NCBI GenBank assembly: GCA_013397935.1
Contig: VZRN01004719.1
Span: 1,472,487 to 1,536,486 of the forward strand
Direction: 5' to 3'
DNA from: Dasyornis broadbenti
Lineage: Eukaryota; Chordata; Aves; Passeriformes; Dasyornithidae
Length of the DNA stretch: 64,000 bases
Shown here: one piece after another, positions 1 to 13,290 of the stretch
Position numbering within the stretch: position 1 is the first letter of the stretch
How the letters are laid out: every line of letters begins with the position of its first letter
Translations under genes and position numbers: made by a program
Notes under the pieces: generated by a model
Databases searched by the model: none
Told to the model about the DNA's origin: nothing
The model's input: the letters and a program-made list of their open reading frames with translations, nothing else

Positions 1-3000
1 AGTTCATTTCAAGTTAAGTTTAATGTTGTTATGAAGGTTGAAGAAAATCCAGTGAGCTTTTGTTACAAATAAGGAAAAAGGGGTATAGAATGTGTGAGGA
101 TGTCAGGTCAGACTGAAATATAATTTATCTGTTTATCTTGGATTAAAGGTCTGCTGAAGGCCTTCCTGTGAGAGCAATATTTATATGTACTTGAGGGCAA
201 GAAGAAGGAGTAGTCTAATGCAAAGAATACACAGTAGTAGACATGAAAGAATTAGTGCTAGAATTGCATTCTTTGGTTAGAAAATAGGTAAATTGGGTGA
301 TCTCTCCCCTTCCCCTCCCCGAATACTTTTGTTTAAAAGTAATTTGTAGCGTCCCACAAGTCCTTCCAATTTGGTGGATTGTAATATAAGTTTGTGTTTG
401 TTAAAATTGTCAGCTCAGAAAACAAGAAATAAAGCAACAAAGAATTTTGCAATGGAATTATTTAGAATGAAAAACTAAAGCCTGCTTACGAGAATAGCCA
501 CATGTATGAATATTTATGATTTGTATCCCCAGAGAGCAGACAAAAAACACCTACATTTATTGCAAATATTTGGATTGCATTAAGACAGTTGAGATAGTTT
601 ACTCTTCTACTTCTTACAGAAACTGCAGTCTATTTTTGAAGTTATAAAGCATACAATAGAGCCATGTCTTACAATGTCATTAACTTTCCATGCATGTAGT
701 ACCTGGAAGAGCAGAAGAAATTGTGAAGAGTAAATTACAAAGTTCTACATATCTTATGGGATGAAATATGGGGTGAATATGAAAAATGCAGCAAAGCCAG
801 CAGAAGTGTACATAACTGTACATGTAATTATGCAGTAAACTTTCTTTTTTGTGGTTTCATGGTCAACACTTGAGATCTTGTACTCCTTTCTTTGTATGTT
901 CCCTGCACTACATACATAAGTAACAATGGTGTCAGGGTAAATTTTAATTTCAAAGCTAGCTTAAAGTTAGTTGCTTAAAGTTCTGTAAAAATCTCTTCTG
1001 CTAATTGGTACCAGGAAAACTTTTTCTCTGGAAATGGCAAAAATGAAGCAACCTCTTCTCAGAAAAAACAGCTCATATGATTGTTAAAAAAAGCCTGAAA
1101 ATACTTCATAGGAAGTAATTTTTTAAACTGATCCATAAATTCACTGCCATACTTGAAGACAGGGAAAAGTCACAGTCCTATTCTATGGGAATGGAAGTTT
1201 TCATAAATTACTTTATCTGAAGTTTTTGTGATGAGACCAAAACTAGTACTCCAACTTCTTTTTGTTGTGATATCTTCAATTTCCCTGTAGCTCAGGTTTT
1301 TGCTAAAATGTGGGCATTTAGTATAAATATCTTAGTAATATTAGATCAGTCTAAGCATTGATTTTTCACATAACATCTGAACCTTATATAGACAGCTTTC
1401 TTTTATAGTTTTTTAATGAAAAGTGATAATGCAATCTTGGTCTACTGAATTTAGAGACATACAGTGTGCAGACATGCAATAGCGTTTGAACATGGATGTT
1501 TTTCATGAGAGTGGGGATTCCATGGGTATCTTTTCAGTAGCTGAAGCACTGCCTTCTTTCTTGGAAAACTTCATTAACTAACTGTTTCTTTTGTGGTACT
1601 CTTCTGGAATTACAAAAGTTTGTAGGCTGTGTGTCTTTGTTGTGCTTGCAGCGTGCAAATATGGATTCAGTGAATCTTGTTGCCTTGGAGAAAGGAAGGT
1701 CATTGGTGACAGAGGAGAAGGGCACTGCAGGCTTCTGCATTTGGTGTGAAAAGCAACATGTTGCTGCATTCTTCTTATTCCAGCAAGACAGTGAGACACA
1801 ACAGTCTAAGAACTTCAGGATTTTTGTATTAAGGAAAGCAGAACACCCAAGAATAATAGATGATACTGAGCTCTGACCAGCATTCCGTCATGTTGCCTTA
1901 GGAACTTAAATTGCTTTGTTTATTGGGGGTCAACAACTGCGCTGGGAAATTTGATATGTTAGCTATGCCATACACATACTCCACTTGTTGTATGTAGTTA
2001 ACATGGTAATGGTAATAGCCCTGATATAAATACTTCTGCTCTTATTTTAGAAGTGTTACCAGTCAACACTGCAAGAATATGTTTTAAGCACTGCCATAAA
2101 ACTGCTAATTCTGTGACATTATTAGATAGAAAAATAAAAATATTTCTGTTTACACTGGCATGTTACTATGGTTGCAGGCAGGCCTGGGTGACGTCAGGCC
2201 TTGGATCCATTGTGAACATTTATTTAGGTAGTCATCTCCATGGAAACATTTGTTTGTTTTGATGTTACTATGTGTTAAATTTTAAACAAATTTTTGTGGT
2301 TCTATACTGGATTGTTATTGAAGATTAGTTAAGCTACAGAAGCTTTATAAATATACCTTACTCCACTCCACGCCCTGTAAAATATTCTTGGTAAAAGATT
2401 AAGTGAAAGCATAATTGTCTTCTGAAATTCCATTAGTAGATCCTGATGTTGCTTTTGACATGTTTTCTTGTTGCTGAGGAAGCCATGTATTCTAAAGGCC
2501 AGAAAACTCTCCTCCATCTTTTTGAGAAAGGAAGGTTTTGTTCCCATGGAGAATCTTCACAACACACTTTATTGTGCCCTGACTTTTGAGCAGACCCACC
2601 CGTGCTCTGTCCTCCCTGTCTTGCACACTTGGCTGTTTAGCCCAGTTCCCACAGCCTGGGTCAGGTCTCTGCCGGAGTGCTTCCACCTGAGAACAGCTGG
2701 GCCTTAATGCAGCGGTACTTCACCATGGCTGCAAGACTCTGGGAGAATTGAAATGGATAATGTTTGTTCTGAGAAGCTGGCAAGAAAACTTTGCAAGAAT
2801 GAGTACATGCTTTCCCCATTTGTCAGCTATAGTATTGTTGTCTTTTCTTTGTATTGAACAAATAAGATGCTTCTCGCTTTCTTAATGTTTTTGAGAGGAC
2901 TAGTACTTTGACACCTGAGCTCATTCAAAACAAATGTTTATCCATGAGGTTTCTCTGAAGTAAATAATCTTTAACAGAGATTTTTACTGAAGCCTCTCTT

Positions 3001-4000
3001 AAATTTTTTAAGTATGTAAATAGGTATGAAGTGGTTTTCATATACATCTGAAGCACACAGTAGTTGCAAACTGTGTTATACATCCCTACTGGAGGGATTC
3101 TTTCGATAATGACATAGAAAAGGATTTTTGTAATCCTGCTTTATGCATGAAGTAGACATAACAGTTAACTTTTGTAAATTTCTATGTTTGCATCAGGAAA
3201 TAAGTTTTAAGTAGTTATAGAACAATATGCAGAGCAAAATCTATTCTGGTAAATCTCAGGCAAATGGTGAAGTTGTGTGTTTTTAGGTAGAAATGTTGGT
3301 AAGTTTCAACAAAGTGTTCTTTGCCACATCTATATTTTAATTGAAATTAAGGTCCAATTAACTTTCTTGCCCAGGGAGCCAAATGTAATGTTGCCATTTG
3401 CACTTTATCCTTCAAAAGTTTTTTATTTAAAAAAACCAAACCATCTCTTCTCCCCCTTCTGCCAAGAAGCAGAAATTCTGAAAGTAAAATAGTGATTGCA
3501 TATGAGAATAAGGTGGTTTTAAATCCATTTGCTGTTACACATGCCTATTTTATGTGTGTGTAATGGGTAAATTTTGTACCCGTAATGATGTTTGCTAGTC
3601 AGGATTTTAGAAACCTCATTCTGCATGAGCAGACATCACATGAAAACCTATAGATATGATGGTGAGTGATTCATTTCCCAGCTGATACGGAAAGCTGCAT
3701 GATGTCATACACAGTACTGTATATAGCAGCTTGCTTGGTATTTGCCACACATTCTGGCATATTCCACTTGTGTGCTACAAGAATTTCTACTACTCTAGAA
3801 TAGAGGTAGGTTGTTGTTTTTTTTTTTTTCTTTTTTCTTTTTTTGCAGGTCAGCCTATTGCACCATCATTTAAAAGTGCCTGTTTTTCATTTATGAAAGC
3901 AGCTGTGAGAAATCTCCCTTAGTTTTATTGACTAAGTAAACTAAGTAACAAGGAAATATTTTCCAGACTGTTAAGTATCAATGTAGACTTTGATTTTTGT
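1..4000. other. Probable TPPP intron (3' portion of the intron before exon 3), no recognisable element
   Basis: I see no exon, RNA gene or clear repeat here. The longest open frames are under 105 codons and resemble no family I know. Because the exon at 25306 opens within a codon, the preceding coding exon of TPPP must lie upstream. I found no sequence like the N-terminal TPPP exon between 1 and 25305, so this stretch is most simply intron. A T-rich run near 3813-3845 is low-complexity. The intron assignment is an inference. Confidence 0.5.
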
Positions 4001-4009
4001 GGATTGAAG

Positions 4010-4734
4010 TCGAAGATGTTTAAGACGTAGAGAAGGAGACAACCTTGTCTGCAGCAACCAGGTGATTGTAAAGTTTAAGGTCCCGAGAGGAATGATCAAG
4101 ATTAACAACAGAATTACAAACCTGAACATCAGAAAGGCAGATCTTGGCCTCTTCATTTTCTCTCTGGAAACTGCCCTGGAGAGTAGAGGTGCCCAGGAGA
4201 GCTGTTTGGACTTCAAGGCAGCTTCATCAAAGCACAAGAATGTTTCACTCCTGTGTGCAGGAAATTGGGCAAACATGGCAACAGGCTAGCAGGAGTGTAC
4301 ACGAAGCATCTGACTGGGCTGGACCATGAGAAGGAGGCACACAAGAGATGGAGGCAGGGAGAGCCTTTGTGGGAGGAATAAAGCCTATGCATGAAGGAAC
4401 AGAGTGAGAAAAGTTAAAGTTCAGGCCAATCAGCATAACCTCAGTCCCCAGGGACGTTGTGAAGTAAATCCTTTTGGAAGTCCTTTCTCAACAGACAAAG
4501 GACAGGAAGGTGTTTTGGAGCAACCAGCATGGATTTGCCAAGGAAAAGTCATGCCTGTTTGGCCTCATTGCTTTCTCTGATCAAATGACTGACACTTGTG
4601 TGTTAAGGGGTTTAGTACACATTGATTATGGCAAGGACTTGGCCCCAGTCACATCATCACCAGACTGGTGAGGCATGGGCCAGAGAGAGTGCCAGCAGTC
4701 TAGAAGGCAGCGCTGGAGGTGATGATGGTGTCAG
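4010..4734 (+). mobile_element. CR1 LINE fragment (ORF2 linker and reverse transcriptase start)
   Basis: Non-LTR retrotransposon remnant in sense orientation. Around 4190-4400 the bases follow the CR1 region between endonuclease and reverse transcriptase, including the stretch about a cysteine-rich CAG-GAAATTGGG segment near 4255. At 4520-4590 the reading frame gives QHGFAKEKSCL, which matches the CR1 reverse transcriptase motif QHGFTKGKSCL. The copy has frameshifts and internal deletions and cannot be active. It stops where a solo LTR begins at 4735, and related CR1 sequence resumes after that LTR. The 5' limit is uncertain by about 100 bases. Confidence 0.8.
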
Positions 4735-5311
4735 TGTTGTGGTTTAACCCCAAGTGGGCAATAAGCCCCATGCAGCCACTCTGTCTCCCCCACCACAGGG
4801 ATGACGAAGAGAATCAGAAGGGTAAAAGTGAGAAAACTCATGGGTTGAGTAAAGACAGTTCAATAGGAAAAGCAAAAACCACTCACACAAGCAAAGCAAA
4901 CCAAGGAAGTAATTTACCCCTTCCCATGGGCAGGCAGGTGTTTAGCCATCCCCCAAAATGCAGGGCTCCATCATGCAGGATGGTGACTTTGAAAGACCAT
5001 CACTCTGCACATCTCCTACTACCCCTTCCCAAGGCTTGTATGCTGAGCATGATGTCATGTCGTATGGAATATACTGTGGGTCAGTTGGGGTCAGCTGTCC
5101 TGACTGTGTCCATTCCCAACTCTTGCACAGCTGCAGTCTCCTTGCTGGAGGAGCAGTAGGTAAAGTAGAAAAGGCCTTGAAACTGTGTAAGTGCTGCTCA
5201 GCAATAACAAAAATGTCTATATTATCAACACTGTTTTCAGCAGAAATCCAACATACCACTTCATACTAGTCACTGTGAAGAAAATTAACTCTGCTTCAGC
5301 CAAAACCAACA
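4735..5311 (-). mobile_element. Solo LTR of a passerine-type endogenous retrovirus
   Basis: This 577-bp unit is bounded by TG at 4735 and CA at 5311. Read on the - strand it follows a solo LTR that I recognise as very common in songbird genomes. It starts TGTTGGTTTTGGCTG, has the segment about ATGACGTCA-like and CAGCATA before a decayed TATA position, and ends TTAAACCACAACA. No gag, pol or env sequence flanks it, so it is a solo LTR left by LTR-LTR recombination. The flanking bases GTCAG and TAGAT do not form an obvious target site duplication. Open frames of up to 146 codons inside it are chance frames. The strand call rests on matching the remembered LTR orientation. Confidence 0.85.
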
Positions 5312-5600
5312 TAGATGGGAAACTTCTGAAGGTGAGGTGACAGCAGTCCTTGCAGTGAGTGTGAGTTGTGGCAGCAAGGAAGGGTAGCTGCATCCTGGGT
5401 TACATCAGTCAGTGTATGGTCAGCAGGTCTGTGAAAGTGATCCTTCCCTTCAGCTTTGGCTTGTGAGACTGTATCTGGAGTGCTGTGTCCAATCTGGGGC
5501 TCCACTGTGCAAGAAAGAGATTGATACCCTAGAACAGGCTGGGTGCAGGGCCACCAACATGGTCAGGGAGCTGGTTGTCATATATGGTGACCTGTGGGAT
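5312..5600 (+). mobile_element. CR1 LINE fragment (C-terminal ORF2 region)
   Basis: Directly after the LTR the sequence resumes as CR1 in the same orientation. Bases 5340-5450 follow the CR1 stretch that begins GAGGTGACAGCAGTC and runs into the region coding for the reverse transcriptase C-terminus. The frame at 5460-5560 reads as LECCVQSGAPLCKKEIDTLE, like the CR1 segment LEYCVQ..P.YKKDIDLLE. About 600 bases of CR1 expected between the 4010-4734 piece and this one are absent, so the locus has lost sequence. No CR1 tail is seen at the 3' end. Confidence 0.75.
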
Positions 5601-6042
5601 GAAAATAAGTTTCTTTTTGTTCCTGTATAGGCAGTAGAAATAAACTTCTTGTTCTGAAGTTAGAGTGGAAATTGTATAGGGAAAAAAAGTGTGTGTATAC
5701 GTATGTTGTTTACTCCTAAAATGCAGACATGAGCTAGAAATCCTTCTTCTTGTAAAGAGGATTAATTTATGATATATGTTGTAATTAGATATATTAAATC
5801 TGCCTGTGTGTGTAAAACTGCTGAAATAATTTAGATGTGGTCTGCTTGGGATGTGGTGTTGGTGAATGGAAGTGTGCTCCCTCTGATGCAGGTTTTTATC
5901 GTTCTTCAACTTTTTTCTTTGGGTTGACAACAATGAGTTGATGTGGGAGAGCCTAATATTTGTGTTCTTCCTGTTATCTGGAAGTTTAGGAGGATTTTTA
6001 CAACTGAATTGAAAGGAGTCTCATTAAAGAATGGACATTAAA

Positions 6043-7373
6043 TCCTCATCAGGATTAGTTAAAATAGTGTTAGTTTCTGGCGTAATTGAAGTGGAGTTGC
6101 TTACCATTTTCTTTTGTGTGGCTGTGTCTGTGCACATGCTAAATGGAAGGAACATGAATGAAATCCAGATTTTATTGGAAGCTTGATCTCTGTTTCTGAC
6201 TTTCTGCAGAGTTTTAATGTATGTGCATGTATTCCCATGAATGTATAAACAAAGTAAATATAATTTTGTAAGGAGTTCTGGTACAATCCCCCACCAAAAA
6301 TGGATAAACTTTCCCTTTGAAATTTTTTTCCATGTTACAGTCACTTTTCTGTTCTCATTTTTACAGTGGTTGTGGATATTAGCAGCAGATCAATAATTTT
6401 GAGAACCTTGCTGAGACTGTGGATATTGGTGCTGATTGTGCAGGCTCCCAGCACATTTCAATGACATAAAGAAATCTCCATGGCGACTTTTTCTAGGAAG
6501 ATGTGCTGTTAACTACAGAAGTTTTATGGTTGAAGGAGCAAATGCAGGAAACCATTCAGTTTCAGTGAGGAAAGCTGACTGCAGCTGACAGTGTAGCCAG
6601 GAGTACTGTGGCTAAGATGTTGTACCCTTGTGGTGAGGAATAACGAGAGCAGCTCACCTGTCGCCATCCTTTTTGGCAGTGCAGGCACTCCCAGCACTGG
6701 TTAGTGAGAAGAGTCAGTCCGTCAGGCAGGAAGGGAGTGTTTCTGTATTCTCTGGACATTTGTAATTCAGGAAAGAGAAACAACCAGAAAAACGGTACTG
6801 CACGGTTTTGCATCATTAAGTTTCTGTCTAAGCTGTGGAACAGCTTTAAATCAAACCCAAATCTTTTGTCAGCGATGGCAAGCAGTGGAAAATATCTTCA
6901 GGCAAAGTTGTTTCGGTGGAGCCAAGAGTTCATTGTGAAAGCGAGGGCACTCGGTGTCTGTTTTGAATGTGTGATATTGCTGAAGTCCAGTAGGTTTTCT
7001 TGATGCTTTTCCTTCGCGGGAGTTGGTTCTGGAGATGCTTTTGGGAATGGTGCCATGCTGAGTGCAGAGCTGCCTGGCACAGGGCTCCCGTGAGCTTGGC
7101 AAGGGCTGTGCTGCTGCAGAAATGAGCCCCGTGCAACTGCTCATTGCATTTGCCAGGTGCAGAGCTTTTGTGGCATTTGCTTGGGTTTTGGACTGTGAGC
7201 TTCATGGAGGGGATGGTAATGTGTGCTGACAGCAAATGAGGAGCACTACCTTGGCAGCACTGAATTGTCTTTCCTTGTCTTTGCCTCAACTTTGTTGAGG
7301 AAGGTATGGTTCTGAAAGTGTGGGAAATCTTTCAGTCTCACAGTGTTACTTTATTTTCCTGATTGTGGCACTA
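6043..7373 (+). repeat. Copy A of a 1331-bp near-identical direct duplication
   Basis: Bases 6043-7373 align without any gap to 31106-32436, a constant offset of 25,063. I counted about a dozen mismatches, so identity is about 99%. Similarity ends abruptly on both sides: at 7374 the copies read GGATGC versus TCTTCA. It does not resemble CR1 or the LTRs here. It has no clear TG...CA ends, no poly(A) tail, no target site duplication that I can find, and no open frame over 119 codons. It could be a young unclassified repeat family or a local segmental duplication. The strand given only means it has the same orientation as copy B. Confidence 0.9.
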
Positions 7374-10300
7374 GGATGCTCAGAAAAGCAAAAAGTTTTC
7401 TAGTGTGCTCCTTTTCTAGGCAGAAACATAGAAGACTCCAAAGGAAAGGATGAGCCACTACCATCATCTGGTGAGCAGGACTTAGTTCATCTGTTTGTCT
7501 CTGCTGATACAGGAGAGCATTGTACCACTTAGTGCCATTTGTAATCATGGGCACCAGCAGCTGCAGAACACTGGTGATCTTTGGCACCAGGCTGTGACTC
7601 TCATGACACATGACAGCACTTGCTTCATTGCCCAGATGTCTTGGATCTTTATTATATGCCCTTCAGTTGCAAATATTTTTTAAAAATGAAAATCAGCTAA
7701 CAAGTAGTTATTAATATGATATTTGTAACTGTATGTAAAAGATGCAACTGATAGCTTTTATATCATTGTAATTGTATACAAGATAAGTTGTTTTTCTTAC
7801 AGTTAGCAACAGATAATATGGTGATACTGTAACACAATAATTGTTCACTGCAGCACAACTGAAAAATTTGTATAAGAAAACAAAATGGGCCTGTGCTTAT
7901 TGGCTGGCATCGATCTCAGTTATATAGGATCTCCAGATATACTCATTACAATTCCCAGTGCAGTACCAGTTAATCCCAGATTCAGCTGCTTTGTGATATT
8001 TGAGGTGTTTGTTACTCAGTGTGGGGTGTTTGTTAAACTTCTGAATGGAACTGACAGTTCTGAGAATGAAGAGTTTATCTGACCCAGATCAGTGTGAGAG
8101 TAATATAGGAGGCTACTGATGAGAGGGTCATAGAGTAGAGGGTGGGCAGCTCTTACTCATCATCATATGCAGTCTGTATTTCACGGAAAGGTGTTGTGTG
8201 TTTGCTTCTGCTAGAACAAGCCTCTGTGGTATGGGCTGCCTTAAAAGTGATGGCTGCTCTATTTACCACTGCTCTCCTGTAATTTCCCATGCATAGCAGC
8301 TACTGCTGCTGCACGCTAAGATAGCTTGTGTCACTAGGGGAACATAAGGAGCCCTATTTTGATACTCTTTATGGACTGTCTTCCTGTGTTGCAGTTCGAA
8401 ACAGGTAGTAACCTTTCTTCCAAATTTAAGCTGTTTACTTTTTCTTCCTGTCATGGATGCTGTATGGAAAAAGATGCCTGAGGCATTTGTAATCCAAGAG
8501 AACAGCAGCATGTGTCATACTGTTCTCATTTGGCATGGTGCCAACAAAAAGTTTTGTCGGTTTCTAAGCAGTATGCACTGATGAGTGTTCTCAGTTCTAC
8601 GAGAGGGTTTCTAGGGAGGATGGTTAATTTGATTTTTTTTTTGGTGCCTTTTTATTTTCAGCAAAAAAATTAACAGGTGAGCTGGTATTCTTAAAAGAGC
8701 CTCTAGATGGGAAAATTAAAAAGGGAGTAATTTGTCATTTGTTTGTTCTTTTTTTTTTTTTATGTCTAAAGAGCTTTGTAGGTTGATAGGTAGGTTTCAA
8801 GTGTAATAGAACATGAGAAGGTACTGTAAGGTAGTTATGGTAAGAGAAAACATATAGCCTATGTGGTAGCAGATAGCCGCTCTATTATGTGATTGTCCTG
8901 TCTATATCCAGAAAAAAAGAATTTTTATTCTAGATGTCAAATGAAAATGGTAATGAACTGTCTGAGATTTGAGTTCAGGACATTTTTAATGATAATAATT
9001 AGAGATAATGAGTGGTATGAATGCAAATCTAAAATTAATGACTATAATCTGATTAAATGTTTTTTGTTCCCAGTAAGTCCTGGTACTAGTTTGAAAGGAG
9101 CAATGAAGAGTATTCAGTTCAGTTGATCCTTGAGAGGACCAGTGCATTTGCCATGTGTTTCAGCAGTTCATCCTTTATCAATAAAACATAAATAGCATCA
9201 CTTTTTTTTCTAAGACTTCATAGTAAAACCAAATAGAAAATATTTCCTTATCTTTGCAGAAAAGCTGGGACTGTGCTGTCCTCTTCCAGACAGGTTGCTT
9301 TTCTTTCATCACTTCTCCTCAGCTGAGAGTAATGGGAGAGCTTTACATTGTTCTGAAGCGGATATCATAGGTGGGAAAGCTGTTGAACTAAAATGCATAG
9401 AACTAGCTTGATCTTTTTTTTTTTTTTTTTCAAGGCAACAGGCTGTGGCCTGTTGGGACTCCCCTAACCAGATGAAGAAAATGAAGAAAGCTATGGAAAG
9501 CGTACTAGACAGTTAAATAAGCTACTTGGTTTTCCTGCTTCTGTACTGAATAGGATGAACCCTGTGTGCTGATTTAACATTCTGGTTTTGTGTTTGACCT
9601 TGAAATCCAGCTGGCTGCATCCTCAGTCAACATTGGCCATTTTGAACTATTTTGATAATTCCTTTCCTGATGTAGTTTTGTGTTCTGTGTCCAGCAATAC
9701 AGAATGCTTGGAAGATTGTTCCTTTTATTTCTGTGTTAGGTGCTACACTGTGTCACGCAGTCATTGGTTTCGTTGTGTCTTTGAGTCTTAGTCTGTGAAT
9801 GCCAAAGTTCAGGTGGATAGTGAAGTGATGGTTACCTGACGTAAACAGCAGAGGTCTATAAGAGCTATCAGACTTATCCCATAGAGAACTGGATTTCTTT
9901 AATGTTAGGCGCATTGACTTGATATTATCTAACATGACATTTGCTCTTTTTGGAAGTTTTTCAACTCCATTTGTCAAAGCTCTGAGATAGAAGATGGCAA
10001 GATGTACTTTCTAGAGACAGTTGCCCAAATAACTTAGGCCAAGTGTTGATTAGATTTCTATATGTGCTTGCCCCAGGTGTGATCTCTTAATCTGGTAAGC
10101 AGTCATTTGCTGAAGAGCACAGCTTCTGCAACATACATAGTGATTTTTAATGGAGTTACAGGATTGGCTAACCTCTCAATGGCATTGTTAATATGCAGTT
10201 TAAGAAAATGAAGCATACAGAGTGTGCCTGATTTGCATGCACTCAGAAGATTTCTGGTCAGAATTTCTGCTTGTCATCTTTGTTGAACTCCATTTGAAAA

Positions 10301-11129
10301 TCTGGAGGTTTTTTGGAGCTTTGATGTGTGAGAGGATTTGGCTTCTGATGCCTCTAAAGATGTGGACACCCTGTAACTGCTGCAGGTTAGAAAGGCATAA
10401 AGACATAGTAGTTTTTGTAGCTGTGATCTCAGAGCCTTGTTGACCTGTAGGTATAGGGTACTCTGTAGTTGTAGGATAAGATGTTCAGGAGTGCATAAAG
10501 CTTGCTTTGGTTGCATTCTACCCTAACAAACTTCATTAAGTAGTTGAAGGAGAGTGTTAGCCTAAAACATTTGCTATTGAATTCCTACTGGTTTCGCTAT
10601 CCTTACTATGAGACATTAACCATAAATATATTCATCAAGTACTTAAGCTAGTTTAAATTGACTGCTTATATAAACATTCTTGATGTAGAGATTCTGTAAT
10701 AAAAATGGCCAACATATAACCCTGCAAAGATGTTTGTTAATTTTGTTTTGGAAAGTTTCAGAGTAGACCTGCACAGGCTGGTATATGCAACACAAAACAT
10801 CGAGCTAAACTATGTATATATACATGGCATTGTGATAGTCTGTTGGTTTTGTGCCATCGTGTTTTCTTGCAAGAGCCAGTTTGCAGTTGTGCTTTATAGG
10901 TTGTGAGGATATGCTTGACTTGCTTATGAACAGCATCTCCCCCCTTGACAGTGCTGGTGGAGGGTGAGAGACCATAAATGGAATTAGATACCATGAAAAT
11001 TCATCATTGCTCCTCATTCAGAAGATTTTGTACCACAAGTAAGTTAGTACATATCTGGAAAATAAGAGAATTTTCTGACATGCACTGGAGTAAGAGCACA
11101 GAAGTCTAATACTAATTGCACATTAACTT
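7374..11129. other. Probable intron, no recognisable element
   Basis: No exon, RNA gene or clear transposon is visible. T-rich runs occur near 8632, 8750 and 9413. The short open frames do not resemble any known family. Confidence 0.4.
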
Positions 11130-13290
11130 TCCACTATTTAGACAACTTGCCCTTCTATACAAAACTTTGTGGGAATAGATACATTGAATATTCTTGAACC
11201 AAGATGTCAGTAGATGACCGTTTGGAGCAATACTTCATTGCTTCTGCTGGTGAAATCAGAGACTTTGAAGAATTTGTTAGTTTCAGAGTTGAGATAGCAA
11301 TTCAAGGAAAAAAAGGACGTGAATCCTCATTTTCTGAATGTAAGTAACTGAGAGCTGCTGGAGATTGCTAGAGTAAGAATGTACTAATTCGTGTTTGGAA
11401 ATGAAACAGAAAGTGCCTTTTGTACAAAGCAAAAATCGAGAGGACACCACATCTTACCCAGCACTGGCTCGATACCTTCCTTCAGTAGCTGATGGTCTAA
11501 ATAAGTCACAGATTTCCAAAAGAGTGTATGCTTGCTCTTTTGTAGTCTCCTCTCTGCTTTCATGATTCATTCCAACGTCTTGGAGTCTTCCCAGTTGTTC
11601 CTTATAATTTTGTTTTGTAAAGATGGTGTCTGCAACTATGTGAGTAAACCTCAGTTTATTGTAAACTTTTGCACGTTTTTGAATAGAAAAGTGCAATGTA
11701 AATGAGAGAATATCTGTATCAGTATCAACTGTCATAATTTTCTGCCTTTCTTTTGGATTGGTTTCAGATGCACATGAGTCAGCACTGTAAAGACTGATGC
11801 ACAGATCTTTAATCCAGGGGAGGTGATAGATCCCCATAGAGAATTTGCTCACTCTCTGTTTATAGCTTTCACAAAGTGCCAAGATATTATTGGCATGGTC
11901 TGTTCTGCAGATTCTGTGGCACAACTGAGAATTCCATTTGGGAAATATGTTGCCCGCTTTGGATGCAGAGAGAGGATTGATTTCTCTCACCCAAGGAGTC
12001 AAAATGGCTTCTTTCTGAAGCTGGATGTAGCTTTATTGTAACTACTTGTTTGGCAGGCTTTCTCCATAGTTGGGATTTTTTTTGTCAGGAGATGGATAAA
12101 ACTCTATGCTTTGCAAACCCTGTATTTCTTTCTCATCAATCAGTGCTCTGCCTATGTTGAATTATTTAGGTCTTTGAGCTCATGGCACTTGTTACTTGCG
12201 AGGTATATTGGGGCTTCCTGCAGTTGTTCTTGGTTATGATTCGTAGGGGGATCTTCATTCAGATTGAGGGGTGCATTGTCAATTGCAGCAACGTTGTGTT
12301 GAGATGGAAAGTGCCTAGAGATGGCTCTTGAGGTATACAAAATAAGTAAGGGGTCAGATGCATTAGGTATTTTTTCCCTAAGCTGTCCAAAGGTAGATAT
12401 TTATCACCACAGAATGTAGTAAGGAGAAATGATAAAGGGGAGCATAGCAGAAGAATTTACTAAAGAATATTCTCTGCATTGGCAATAGCAGACTTACGGA
12501 ATTGGCTTTAGATTTGTGGGTCTGTAGAAGAAATGAGGCACCGCCTTTCTCATGTGCAAGTGTTACATGGCTTTTGCTGCTCTATAATTTATTTAGCCTT
12601 AACATTTCCCGCCTGCACTTTTTAAAATTGTATTGTTCTCTACAGGGGGATACTTCTTCAAATACTCTCCTACTCTCATTGTAAACTGAGTGACTGTTTT
12701 GGCCACAGTCTACCTATTCTTCTGTCTTGCTTTTTGGTTTGTAAATGAGAATGCTGGCAATGCAGACAATTGCATCTCTAATTGCTTTTTCACAAGACAT
12801 CTAGGTCAAAAGGACATGGGGAGCAGGACATCATTGTGAATGTTGTGGTTTTAGCACAGGTTGAAAACTCCTTTACAAGAAACAGACAGAATGAGAAATT
12901 CTGCAAGATTGGAGACTGCATATTTAGAGCTTTACTGTGACCATACAATTTTCCCTTTCATATGGGAAGGCAGTCTTCCAGTAGGGGAGAAATAATAGAG
13001 TTTCTTTATTATTTCTATTATATTTCTTGTTTTGTTTGAAAGAGAACGTGTTGTTTCTTCTCTGTGCAGACCTGCAGTCTGGGTTCTCCTTTCTTGAAGC
13101 TTGTGATTTGGTCGTTCGCTGTTGGTTACAGCAAACAATTTTGTGGCTTTCTCTGCATGCGACCGATGGATATGGACTGACACTGTAGCTAGTTTCTCTT
13201 TTTTCACTTGGTGTGTCATTCTTGATTTCACACCTTTCTATCTTCCCGTGGTCAATGATTCCCATAGACTGAGATTGTGCTGGCGTCAGT
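11130..13290 (-). pseudogene. Decayed coding-like tract, possibly a retrocopy of an unidentified gene
   Basis: The - strand carries several long open segments in order. One of about 120 codons ends near 12924. A shorter one lies at 12152-12340, and one of 182 codons lies at 11454-12002. After it a frame-shifted open stretch runs to about 11130 (reads SYLHSENEDSRPFFP, then LTNSSKSLISPAEAMKY). The 182-codon segment is long for this AT-rich background. Between the open segments there are stops and frame changes, so no intact protein is encoded. The composition (many Ser, Lys, Thr and Asn) looks like a disordered vertebrate protein. I do not recognise it. No splice-site pattern joins the pieces, and I could not confirm a poly(A) tail. 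It could also be chance or an old transposon. Confidence 0.35.

Noticed and set aside
4719..5159. 146-codon + strand open frame
   Set aside because: It lies in the non-coding solo LTR, antisense to the LTR direction.
11203..11343. 47-codon + strand frame starting MSVDDRLEQYF with a nearby TAAGTAA
   Set aside because: Looks coding at first sight, but it overlaps the - strand relic and has no convincing partner exons, so it is more likely the antisense shadow of that relic.
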